Source of the DNA: CAYLVJ01 sp964501525
Lineage (GTDB): Bacteria; Patescibacteriota; Minisyncoccia; Minisyncoccales; CAYTKG01
Direction: 5' to 3'
Length of the DNA stretch: 28,714 bases
NCBI GenBank assembly: GCA_964501525.1
Contig: CAZCSI010000004.1
Coordinates: 1-28,714, forward strand
Shown here: piece by piece, positions 8,027 through 14,387 of the stretch
How the letters are laid out: each line of letters begins with the position of its first letter
Position numbering within the stretch: the stretch's first letter is position 1
Notes under the pieces: model-generated
The model's database searches: none
What the model was told of the DNA's origin: nothing
Seen by the model: only the letters and a program-made list of their open reading frames with translations
Position numbers and translations under genes: made by a program

Positions 8027-8986
8027 ATGGCTGCCTCTTCAATAAAAAAAGAACTACCTTTGGCGCAGGAAAATATTCCTTTAGCTCAATACACCAGTTT
8101 CAAAATCGGCGGGCCGGCCCGATTTTTTTATGAAGCCGGTAGTGCTGAAGAGATTATCAAGGCGGTAAAAGCGGCCCAAAAATGCAACATCCCGTTTTTT
8201 ATCCTGGGCGGCGGAAGCAATATTTTAGTTTCGGACCAGGGTTTTGAGGGCCTGGTTGTTAAAACAGGAAACAAGAATATTGAGATAAAAGAAGGGGTTA
8301 TCAAGGCCGGTGCTGGAGCAGAGCTTAAAGAGCTGGTTCATTTTGCCCTGGAAAACTCTCTTTCCGGGCTGGAATGGGCGGCCAGTGTTCCGGGCAGTGT
8401 AGGCGGAGCGGTGAGAGGCAATGCGGCTGCTTTTGACGGTTCTATGGCCGAGTGCATTAAAAGAGTTGAAGTTTTTGATGCTCAGAAACTGGAAAAACGT
8501 TTTTTAAACAAAAAAGAGTGCAGGTATCATTACAAAGAGAGCCTTTTTAAAAGCAACCCCGGCCTGATTATACTGGGGGCGGAGATAGAGCTGACCCCGG
8601 GGGATAAGCAGGAGATTGAAAAGAAGATGAAGGATAACCTTGAGTATCGGAGAAGCAATCATCCCCTTCAGTACGGGTCTGCGGGGTGCGTGTTTAAAAA
8701 CTGCCTCTCAAAGATTACAGACCCTGAACTGCAGAAAAGATTTCCCCTTCTTGAAAAGTTCAACGAACAGGGAGCGATCCCGGCCGGGTATCTGATTGAC
8801 AGGGCCGGGCTGAGAGGAGTTACAAGGGGCGGGGCTGAGGTTTCAACCCAGCACGCTAATTTTATTGTCAACAAAAAGAAGGCGACGGCCCAGGACCTTG
8901 TTTTTTTGATCAACCTGGTTAAAGAAAAAGTGAAGCAGGTTTTCGGGGTGGAGCTGGAAGAAGAGATTCAGTACCTTGGTTTTTAA
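8027..8986 (+). CDS. murB: UDP-N-acetylenolpyruvoylglucosamine reductase (MurB)
   Basis: MurB is a cytoplasmic FAD enzyme that reduces the enolpyruvyl group made by MurA, giving UDP-N-acetylmuramate for peptidoglycan. The FAD-binding region shows TSFKIGGPARF near the N-terminus, FILGGGSNILVSD, and WAASVPGSVGGAVRGNA. The C-terminal part shows YHYKESLF, then AGCVFKN, GYLIDRAGLRG and STQHANFIVN. The 319-residue length is normal. The frame extends upstream to 7925, but homologues begin near this ATG and the promoter lies over the upstream starts. At residue 221 a Cys occupies the place where the family normally has the proton-donating Ser (AGSxFKN). Cys can plausibly do the same job, so activity is still expected. 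murA begins at the far right of the window, so the two steps are encoded apart. Confidence 0.95.
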   Translation: MAASSIKKELPLAQENIPLAQYTSFKIGGPARFFYEAGSAEEIIKAVKAAQKCNIPFFILGGGSNILVSDQGFEGLVVKTGNKNIEIKEGVIKAGAGAELKELVHFALENSLSGLEWAASVPGSVGGAVRGNAAAFDGSMAECIKRVEVFDAQKLEKRFLNKKECRYHYKESLFKSNPGLIILGAEIELTPGDKQEIEKKMKDNLEYRRSNHPLQYGSAGCVFKNCLSKITDPELQKRFPLLEKFNEQGAIPAGYLIDRAGLRGVTRGGAEVSTQHANFIVNKKKATAQDLVFLINLVKEKVKQVFGVELEEEIQYLGF

Positions 8987-8998
8987 AAGCTCAATATC

Positions 8999-9007
8999 TG
9001 TTATAAT
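8999..9007 (+). promoter_or_regulatory. Extended -10 promoter for the hibernation factor gene
   Basis: TGTTATAAT gives a perfect -10 (9002-9007) with the extended TG, 12 bases after the murB stop. No good -35 is seen at normal spacing. The predicted start near 9014 leaves a leader of about 30 bases. The nonamer is identical to those before the giant surface protein and murA. Confidence 0.62.
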
Positions 9008-9043
9008 AAGAAAGAGGATGCAAACCGTATTAACAATTTTATT

Positions 9044-9427
9044 ATGAGAATTAATATCCAGGGTACGAATATAAATGTTACTTCTTCTCTGAGAAAGTGG
9101 GTGGTGAAAAAACTCGGTTCTCTTTCCAGGCTGCATAAAGATATGCGCAAAAAGGACGAGCTGTCCGGAGGCGGAGTGGATGAAAGAGTGGGGATGGAGG
9201 TGGAGCTGGAAAAAACCAGGCCGGACCAGAGAAAAGGAAAGATTTTCCGGGCCGAGGCCCAGTTTGGTCTGGGAGGAAAGATTTTCCGGGCCGAGGCGTT
9301 GAAAAGAAATATCAGAAGCGCTGTGGTCGAGGTCAGGCACCAGCTTCAGCGCCAGCTCAAGGAGTTTAAGGGAAAAAGGAAGACCGAGTTTGAAAAGGGG
9401 GCCCGCAGAGCTAAAAAACAGATGTAA
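9044..9427 (+). CDS. hpf: Ribosome hibernation promoting factor / ribosome-associated inhibitor (HPF/RaiA family)
   Basis: The 127-residue protein matches the S30AE/HPF domain. It starts with a strand (MRINIQGTNINVT), has a helix (SSLRKWVVKKLGSL), then a beta-hairpin with the repeated GKIFRAEA motif, and ends with a basic helix (SAVVEVRHQLQRQLKEF) and a Lys/Arg-rich tail. Family members bind the small ribosomal subunit in the mRNA/tRNA channel and silence ribosomes under stress or starvation. It lacks the C-terminal dimerisation domain of long HPF, so it belongs to the short form. Both strands of the hairpin are encoded by an identical 23-base direct repeat, which is unusual. It has its own extended -10 promoter, and a perfect inverted repeat just after the stop may end its transcript. 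secA follows in the same direction. Confidence 0.85.
   Translation: MRINIQGTNINVTSSLRKWVVKKLGSLSRLHKDMRKKDELSGGGVDERVGMEVELEKTRPDQRKGKIFRAEAQFGLGGKIFRAEALKRNIRSAVVEVRHQLQRQLKEFKGKRKTEFEKGARRAKKQM
9236..9297 (+). repeat. hpf: Perfect 23-base direct repeat inside hpf
   Basis: The same 23 bases occupy 9236-9258 and 9275-9297, with a 39-base period (13 codons). Both copies encode GKIFRAEA in frame, forming the two strands of the HPF beta-hairpin. The family often has RAE-like residues in both strands, but DNA identity over 23 bases points to recent duplication or gene conversion. Confidence 0.9.
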
Positions 9428-9431
9428 CAAT

Positions 9432-9458
9432 TCTGTGCAATACCAGGTATTGCACAGA
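9432..9458. repeat. Perfect inverted repeat A after hpf (13-base arms)
   Basis: The 13-base arms pair perfectly around a single A at 9445. The core arm TGTGCAATACC and its reverse complement are shared with inverted repeat B. The centre reads CCAGG, so the symmetric centre is a CCWGG site. As RNA it would form an 11-bp stem with a 5-base loop and is followed by GTTTT, so it could act as the hpf terminator. As DNA it looks like an operator for a dimeric regulator. Confidence 0.85.
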
Positions 9459-9469
9459 GTTTTCCACAG

Positions 9470-9489
9470 CCTTATGAACCTAAATAAGG
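9470..9489. repeat. Small inverted repeat between the two palindromes
   Basis: CCTTAT (9470-9475) and ATAAGG (9484-9489) are inverted around an 8-base spacer. It lies exactly between inverted repeats A and B and abuts B. A DnaA-box-like sequence, TTTTCCACA (one mismatch to TTATCCACA), precedes it at 9460-9468. Alone it would be weak; its position in a series of three inverted repeats makes it notable. Confidence 0.5.
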
Positions 9490-9512
9490 TGTGCAATACC
9501 TGGTATTGCACA
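9490..9512. repeat. Perfect inverted repeat B, upstream of secA
   Basis: TGTGCAATACC, a central T at 9501, then the exact reverse complement of the arm. It matches the core of inverted repeat A except for the central base (CCTGG here, CCAGG there). Centres are 56 bases apart. Its right edge is 9 bases before the putative secA -10, and its centre covers where a -35 would lie, so a bound protein would block the promoter. As RNA it would be a 9-bp hairpin followed by GTTTT. Confidence 0.85.
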
Positions 9513-9521
9513 GTTTTACCG

Positions 9522-9527
9522 TATAGT
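9522..9527 (+). promoter_or_regulatory. Putative -10 element of secA (near-leaderless)
   Basis: TATAGT lies 8 bases before the secA ATG, so transcription would begin at or just before the start codon. No clear -35 is visible; the expected position is covered by inverted repeat B. No Shine-Dalgarno sequence is present upstream of the ATG, in agreement with a very short or absent leader. Confidence 0.45.
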
Positions 9528-9535
9528 TTTACATT

Positions 9536-11920
9536 ATGGGTATTTTAGATATCATACTCGGGGATGCGCATAAGCGTTATCTCCGCTCCATAGAGCCATT
9601 GATAGAGGAGATTAATGACCTCGAACCAAAGTTCGAGGCCTTTTCCAATCAAGAGATTCGAGACGAGATAAAAACTTTTAAACAAAGGATAAAGCAGGGG
9701 GAGGAGCTGGACCGGGCGCTGCCCGGAGTTTTTGCCTTGGTCAGGGAGGCCTCCAAAAGGACTCTTGACCAGCGTCATTACGATGAGCAGCTGGCGGGAG
9801 GCGTTGCTTTGCACCAGGGCAGGGTAATAGAGATGAAGACAGGAGAGGGTAAAACCCTGGCCGCCACTTTGCCGGCGGCGCTCAACGCTTTGACCGGCCA
9901 GGGGGTGCATGTTGTGACGGTCAACGATTATCTGGCGCGCAGAGATATGGTCTGGATGGGACAGATCTATCATCTCTTGGGACTGTCGGTTGGCTGTATC
10001 AACCTTGAACAGAGCTTTATTTACAACCCGGAGTATAAAAAACCTGATGACGAAAAAAATAAGATAAGAGACAGGCTGGGAGGGTTCAAGGTGGTGGAGG
10101 ATTATCTGGAGCCCTGCTCTCGTAAAGAGGCCTATAAAGCGGATATTACCTACGGAACCAACAATCAGTTCGGGTTTGATTATCTGCGGGACAATATGGT
10201 TTACAGGCCGGAAGACAAGGTGCAGAGAGGTTTTAAGTTCGCAATTTTAGACGAGGTTGACTTTATACTGATCGATGAAGCGCGCACGCCGCTCATCATC
10301 TCTTCTCCGGATAGAACCCCTTCTTCTCTTTACAAAAAGTTTTCCTCTCTGGTCCCTAAACTGAAACCGGTTAAAGATTACGAGATCGATGAGGAGAAAA
10401 GAAGTGTTTCCTTAACCCAGGAAGGCATTGACCGGGTGGAAAAGATGCTGGGCCGGGGTAATATTTTTATGGAGCAGGGAATCGACTATCTGCATCACTT
10501 GGAGCAGGCGCTCAGGGCTCAGGCCGTGAACCCGGCTGACGGGAAGCCTCTTTTTGCCAAAGACAGGGATTACATTGTCAGAAAAGGAGAGGTGATTATT
10601 GTGGACGAGTTTACGGGCCGGCTTATGCCGGGCAGACGCTGGTCAGGAGGACTGCATCAAGCTATTGAAGCCAAGGAAAGAGTGGAGATTCAGCCGGAGT
10701 CGAGGACCATGGCCCAGATTACATTTCAGAACCTGTTCCGTATGTATGATAAGTTGTCAGGGATGACAGGAACGGCTGTCACTGCGGCAGAAGAGTTGGA
10801 CAAAGTGTATGACCTGGATGTCATATGCATCCCTACTCATCGGCCCGATATCAGGCGGGATTTAGAGGACCGTATTTACAAAACGAAAAAAGCCAAGTAT
10901 CAAGCCCTGATTGAAGATATTGAAGCCAGGCACGAGCAGGGCCAGCCTCTTTTAATCGGCACCCGCTCTATAGAGAAAAATGAACAGTTAGCCGGTATTT
11001 TAAAAAAACACGGGCTTCAGCCTCAGGTTTTGAATGCCAAACAGCACGAAAGAGAGGCTCAGATTATTGCCCAGGCAGGCCGTGAAGGAGCTCTGACAGT
11101 GGCGACCAACATGGCCGGCCGAGGGGTGGACATTATTTTAGGCGGCAACCCGCCTGACAAAGAAGAAGCGGAGAAAATCAAAGAGCTGGGCGGAGTTCAT
11201 GTCATAGGAACAGAAAGACATGAGGCGCGGCGGATTGACAATCAGCTGCGGGGCCGGGCCGGACGTCAAGGCGACCCGGGTTCAAGTCAGTTTTATCTTT
11301 CTTTGGAAGACGAGCTGCTCCGGGTTTTCGGAGGAGAAAAAATGCAGATGGTTATGGATAAGCTTCAGATCCCGGAAGAGGAACCGATTCAGGCGTCTCT
11401 TCTTTCTCAGGCGGTGGAAGGGGCCCAAAGAAAGATTGAAGGAGCTCATTTTGATGCCCGGCGCCACGTTTTGCGTTACGACAATGTTCTTAACAGGCAC
11501 CGGGAGGTGTTTTATGAGGAGCGGGACAAGACCCTTTCTCTGCCGGAACCGGAGCTGGAACAAAAGCTCATTGAGCTTTGCGAGCAAAGAGGCATGGACC
11601 GAACCCGGTTCGAGAAGATTAAACAGCGCTCCGATAGAAAACTGGTGCCGACTCTGCGTCAATTGTGGCTTAAAACCATGAATTTTTACTGGATGCAGCA
11701 CCTGGAGGATATGAGCTGGCTTAAAGATTCAGTCCGTTTGCGGGCTTACGGCGGACTTGACCCTGTGGTAGAATACAAAAAGGAAGGTTATGATATTTTC
11801 AAAGAGATGATGAAGGAGATCGAGGATACGATAAGCGCGGCGGTGATTAATCTGGAAGCCTCAAAGCAGAAGGGCCGTCTGGCCTCTTCTGTTGGAAAGA
11901 AGATTCTCAAGCTGGAATAA
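9536..11920 (+). CDS. secA: Protein translocase ATPase SecA
   Basis: SecA is the motor that pushes unfolded preproteins through SecYEG. The 794 residues show Walker A in MKTGEGKT (100-107), the Walker B-like DEVD (239-242), YGTNNQFGFDYLRDN, SGMTGTA, the helicase segment TNMAGRGVDI, and GTERHEARRIDNQLRGRAGRQGD. The preprotein cross-linking and wing/scaffold regions are present in order. Between the INLEQSF segment and KADITYGTN there is an additional charged piece (roughly 30-40 residues) compared with the E. coli protein, a form I associate with CPR bacteria. The C-terminal zinc-binding SecB/lipid tail is absent; the protein ends in KKILKLE. Expression probably starts at a near-leaderless promoter flanked by two palindromes. 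It would export the signal-peptide protein encoded nearby. Confidence 0.97.
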   Translation: MGILDIILGDAHKRYLRSIEPLIEEINDLEPKFEAFSNQEIRDEIKTFKQRIKQGEELDRALPGVFALVREASKRTLDQRHYDEQLAGGVALHQGRVIEMKTGEGKTLAATLPAALNALTGQGVHVVTVNDYLARRDMVWMGQIYHLLGLSVGCINLEQSFIYNPEYKKPDDEKNKIRDRLGGFKVVEDYLEPCSRKEAYKADITYGTNNQFGFDYLRDNMVYRPEDKVQRGFKFAILDEVDFILIDEARTPLIISSPDRTPSSLYKKFSSLVPKLKPVKDYEIDEEKRSVSLTQEGIDRVEKMLGRGNIFMEQGIDYLHHLEQALRAQAVNPADGKPLFAKDRDYIVRKGEVIIVDEFTGRLMPGRRWSGGLHQAIEAKERVEIQPESRTMAQITFQNLFRMYDKLSGMTGTAVTAAEELDKVYDLDVICIPTHRPDIRRDLEDRIYKTKKAKYQALIEDIEARHEQGQPLLIGTRSIEKNEQLAGILKKHGLQPQVLNAKQHEREAQIIAQAGREGALTVATNMAGRGVDIILGGNPPDKEEAEKIKELGGVHVIGTERHEARRIDNQLRGRAGRQGDPGSSQFYLSLEDELLRVFGGEKMQMVMDKLQIPEEEPIQASLLSQAVEGAQRKIEGAHFDARRHVLRYDNVLNRHREVFYEERDKTLSLPEPELEQKLIELCEQRGMDRTRFEKIKQRSDRKLVPTLRQLWLKTMNFYWMQHLEDMSWLKDSVRLRAYGGLDPVVEYKKEGYDIFKEMMKEIEDTISAAVINLEASKQKGRLASSVGKKILKLE

Positions 11921-11923
11921 TCT

Positions 11924-11955
11924 GTTTGACAAATCAAACTTAAAATGCTTAAATA
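11924..11955 (+). promoter_or_regulatory. Promoter with overlapping palindrome for the sigma4-like/HARE-HTH gene
   Basis: A consensus -35 TTGACA (11926-11931) is followed after 18 bases by TAAATA (11950-11955), or after 17 by TTAAAT. The -35 lies within a perfect inverted repeat: GTTTGA (11924-11929), a CAAA spacer, and TCAAAC (11934-11939). The arrangement suits a repressor-controlled promoter, possibly autoregulated by the encoded DNA-binding protein. Predicted start near 11962 leaves a leader of about 26 bases. It begins 3 bases after the secA stop. Confidence 0.65.
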
Positions 11956-11987
11956 GAGTGAAGTATGAAGGTAAGATTAAAGTCAAT

Positions 11988-12989
11988 ATGATTTACAACT
12001 ATCAAGATATAACAGAAGAGATGCTTTTAGGGCTTAAACCCCGCACCAGAGAAGTTTTGGTGCGCCGTTTTGGTTTGGAAACGGGAGAAAGAGAAACCCT
12101 GCAGGCCATTGGTGAAGACCACGGCATCACCCGGGAAAGGATAAGACAGATTGAAGAGGCGGGGTTGAACCAGGTGAAGCCCCAAAAGAATCAATTTGAC
12201 CCGGTTTTTGATTTTTTCGGCAACCAGCTCCAGGTTGCAGGCGGGGTAAGAAAGGAGGACAGATATCTTTCAATACTGGGGCCCGATTTTCAGAAAAATT
12301 ATATTTTCTTTCTTTTGGTGCTAGAAGACAAATTCGAGCGTTTAAAAGAATCGGATTTGTTTTATACTCTTTGGACCAACAACCCCTCTCTTTTGAGGGC
12401 GGCCCAGGAAGCGGTTGATTACTTGGCTTCAAAGCTGGAGAAGAAAGGAAGACCGGTGGAGGACGGGGAGCTGGAAAGAACCTTGGAGATAGAACCCAAC
12501 TTTCTTTTCGGTATTCTTTCGATTTCCAAAAAAGTTTCCAGGGGTCCGCAGGGGCTTTGGGGGCTTTCCGACTGGTCCACGATAAACCCCCGGGGCACAA
12601 AAGACAGAAGCTATATTGTTCTCAAGGAAAGAAAAGAACCGCTCCACTTTCGTGATATAGCCCGTATTATCAACGAGGGCCGTATTTTTCCTGACAAGGT
12701 GAACATTCATCCTCAGACAGTGCACAACGAACTTATCAAGCACGATGAGTTTGTGCTGGTAGGCAGAGGGACCTATGCTCTTAGGGAGTGGGGATATGAG
12801 CCGGGAACGGTACAGGAGGTTATAGCCCGCATCTTAAGGAAAAAGGGGCCTATGGACAGGGAGCAGCTTGTGGAGGAGGTCCTTAAAAGAAGAATGGTTA
12901 AGAAAAACACGGTTCTCCTCAACCTGCGCAACGGAGAGGAGTTTGCACAGGACGAGCAGGGAAGGTATCTGCTTTCTTCTTCGAAATAA
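11988..12989 (+). CDS. Sigma-region-4-like HTH plus HARE-HTH transcriptional regulator
   Basis: The 333-residue protein opens with a helix-turn-helix closely resembling region 4 of sigma70 factors: LKPRTREVLVRRFGL, then LQAIGEDHGITRERIRQIE. No sigma regions 1 to 3 precede it, so it cannot be a normal sigma factor. A long, mostly helical middle (about 65-200) is not recognised. Near residues 205-275 is a HARE-HTH type winged helix (FRDIARIINEGRIF, then VHNELIKHDEFVLVGRGTYALREWG), followed by a further winged-helix-like region to the end (VIARILRKKGPMDREQLVEEV). HARE-HTH domains occur in RNA polymerase delta and in DNA-modification or chromatin proteins. It may therefore act at promoters. The frame is open upstream to 11892, but the ATG at 11988 fits the promoter and the domain start. 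Two DNA-translocation genes follow. Confidence 0.78.
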   Translation: MIYNYQDITEEMLLGLKPRTREVLVRRFGLETGERETLQAIGEDHGITRERIRQIEEAGLNQVKPQKNQFDPVFDFFGNQLQVAGGVRKEDRYLSILGPDFQKNYIFFLLVLEDKFERLKESDLFYTLWTNNPSLLRAAQEAVDYLASKLEKKGRPVEDGELERTLEIEPNFLFGILSISKKVSRGPQGLWGLSDWSTINPRGTKDRSYIVLKERKEPLHFRDIARIINEGRIFPDKVNIHPQTVHNELIKHDEFVLVGRGTYALREWGYEPGTVQEVIARILRKKGPMDREQLVEEVLKRRMVKKNTVLLNLRNGEEFAQDEQGRYLLSSSK

Positions 12990-13016
12990 TTTCATAAAGT
13001 TTTGTAAAACTACGTT

Positions 13017-14372
13017 ATGACAGATACGGCCCGGATATTATTGGATGCCATTAACACCACCATCCTTCTTTTTGAACAGGTTTTTTTGCCTGTTATCAGG
13101 GCCTGGTGGTGGGTTGCGGTGCCGCTTTTTTTATTGAGACCGATGTGGAACGCCTGGATTTATTGGAGGCGGCTTGATAATTTTAAAAATAGAAACTATA
13201 TTCTTTTGGAGCTCAAGCTCCCGGAAGACATAAGAAAACCGGTCCGGGCCATGGAGGATGTTTTCACCTCCATGTACATGATAGCCTTGGAGCACGCTCC
13301 TACCTTTAAGCGTGAAAGATGGATTGAGGGTGAGGAGTCAACTCTGTATACCACCTTTTCCCTGGAGATAGTGGGCATCAACGGCAGAACCCGTTTTTTC
13401 ATCTGGGTGGAGGAGGCTCTTCGCAACAACGTGGAGGCGATTTTCCAGGCTCAGTATCCCGACCTGGAGTTTGTGAGGGTTGAGGATTATACTCGAAAGG
13501 TGCCTCAGGATATCCCGAACAAGGAGTGGGACCTGGAGATGAAGGACTGGGTTCTTAACAAGCACAGCGTGTATCCGCTCCGGACCTACAGGGATTTTGA
13601 AACGGGGGCGGAGACCAAGGAAGAAAAACGGGTTGACCCCGTGGCCCGTCTTTTCGAGGCTTTCGGGCATTTGAAACAAGGAGAGCAGGTCTGGCTTCAA
13701 TTCACAGTGACAGACGCAGGCAGGGACTGGGTTAAAGAGGGAGAAAAGATTAGAGATGAGCTGGTTAAGAGAGAAACAAAGGATGGCTCCGGTTCTTCCA
13801 TAATTCCTTCGACTTTTGGCATACCCCTTATTATAGAGGCGATAGACATGGTTGTTTTCGGGTTCAGGGCAGAAGAAGAAAAAAAAGAAGAGAAAAGACA
13901 GATGCTGCCTCCGGAGATGATGCTTACTCCGGGGGAGAGGGAGGAGGTTGAGGCCATTGAAAACAAAATGTCAAAACAGGGTTTCAAGGTGGGGGTTCGG
14001 ATAGTATATCTGGCCCGCAGAGAAGCTATGTTCAAGCCTCACTTCGGGCTGCCCATCAGTTTTTTAAGCAGTTTAGGAACGGGGAGCCAGTATTTGAAGC
14101 CTTATGCCCCCACCTCTACCAAGGTGAAAAGTTTAATCAAGGTCTTTAACCTTGACCAAAGAATATCTTTTTTAAGAAAAAGAAGAGGTTTTAGAAACTA
14201 TCAGTGGAGGGTTAACCCTGAATTTCCGAAAGACAACGGAACCTCTGTGCTCACCCCCGAGGAACTGGCCACTTTGTTTCACTTTCCGGGCGCAGTTGCG
14301 GCCCCCGGAGCTTCTATGGAAAGAATGGAGCACAGGCGGGGAGCTCCTCCCTCCAGCCTGCCCACGGAATAA
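13017..14372 (+). CDS. Conserved membrane protein paired with the VirD4-like ATPase (DUF8128-like)
   Basis: The 451-residue protein has an N-terminal membrane region at about residues 18-45 (AWWWVAVPLFLLRP) and a long soluble part. The soluble region starts with LLELKLPEDIRKPVRAMEDVF and includes FFIWVEEALRNNVEAIFQAQYPDLEF, a charged low-complexity EEKKEEKR stretch near residue 290, and a C-terminal globular region. I see no Walker motif or known catalytic signature. The pattern resembles a membrane protein family widespread in Patescibacteria (I believe DUF8128) that precedes a VirD4-type ATPase; that match is from memory. The next gene starts 15 bases downstream, so the two are likely cotranscribed and may form a membrane complex. 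Its partner and placement suggest a role in DNA transfer across the envelope, but this is inference. Confidence 0.6.
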   Translation: MTDTARILLDAINTTILLFEQVFLPVIRAWWWVAVPLFLLRPMWNAWIYWRRLDNFKNRNYILLELKLPEDIRKPVRAMEDVFTSMYMIALEHAPTFKRERWIEGEESTLYTTFSLEIVGINGRTRFFIWVEEALRNNVEAIFQAQYPDLEFVRVEDYTRKVPQDIPNKEWDLEMKDWVLNKHSVYPLRTYRDFETGAETKEEKRVDPVARLFEAFGHLKQGEQVWLQFTVTDAGRDWVKEGEKIRDELVKRETKDGSGSSIIPSTFGIPLIIEAIDMVVFGFRAEEEKKEEKRQMLPPEMMLTPGEREEVEAIENKMSKQGFKVGVRIVYLARREAMFKPHFGLPISFLSSLGTGSQYLKPYAPTSTKVKSLIKVFNLDQRISFLRKRRGFRNYQWRVNPEFPKDNGTSVLTPEELATLFHFPGAVAAPGASMERMEHRRGAPPSSLPTE

Positions 14373-14387
14373 ATTTAAGTTTGAATT

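Noticed and set aside
9460..9468. Replication origin suggested by a DnaA-box-like sequence near palindromes
   Set aside because: Only one imperfect box is present, there is no box cluster, and dnaA/dnaN are not nearby.
8843..9511. A 222-codon minus-strand frame opposite murB's end, hpf and the palindromes
   Set aside because: It overlaps two well-supported genes, has no recognisable domain, and is a by-product of their codon use on the other strand.
11892..11987. Longer N-terminus of the HARE-HTH regulator overlapping secA
   Set aside because: It would run through the TTGACA promoter and palindrome; the sigma4-like domain begins right after the ATG at 11988.
12127..12600. A 157-codon minus-strand frame inside the regulator gene
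   Set aside because: It is fully contained in a better supported gene, rich in Pro and Ser, and shows no domain.
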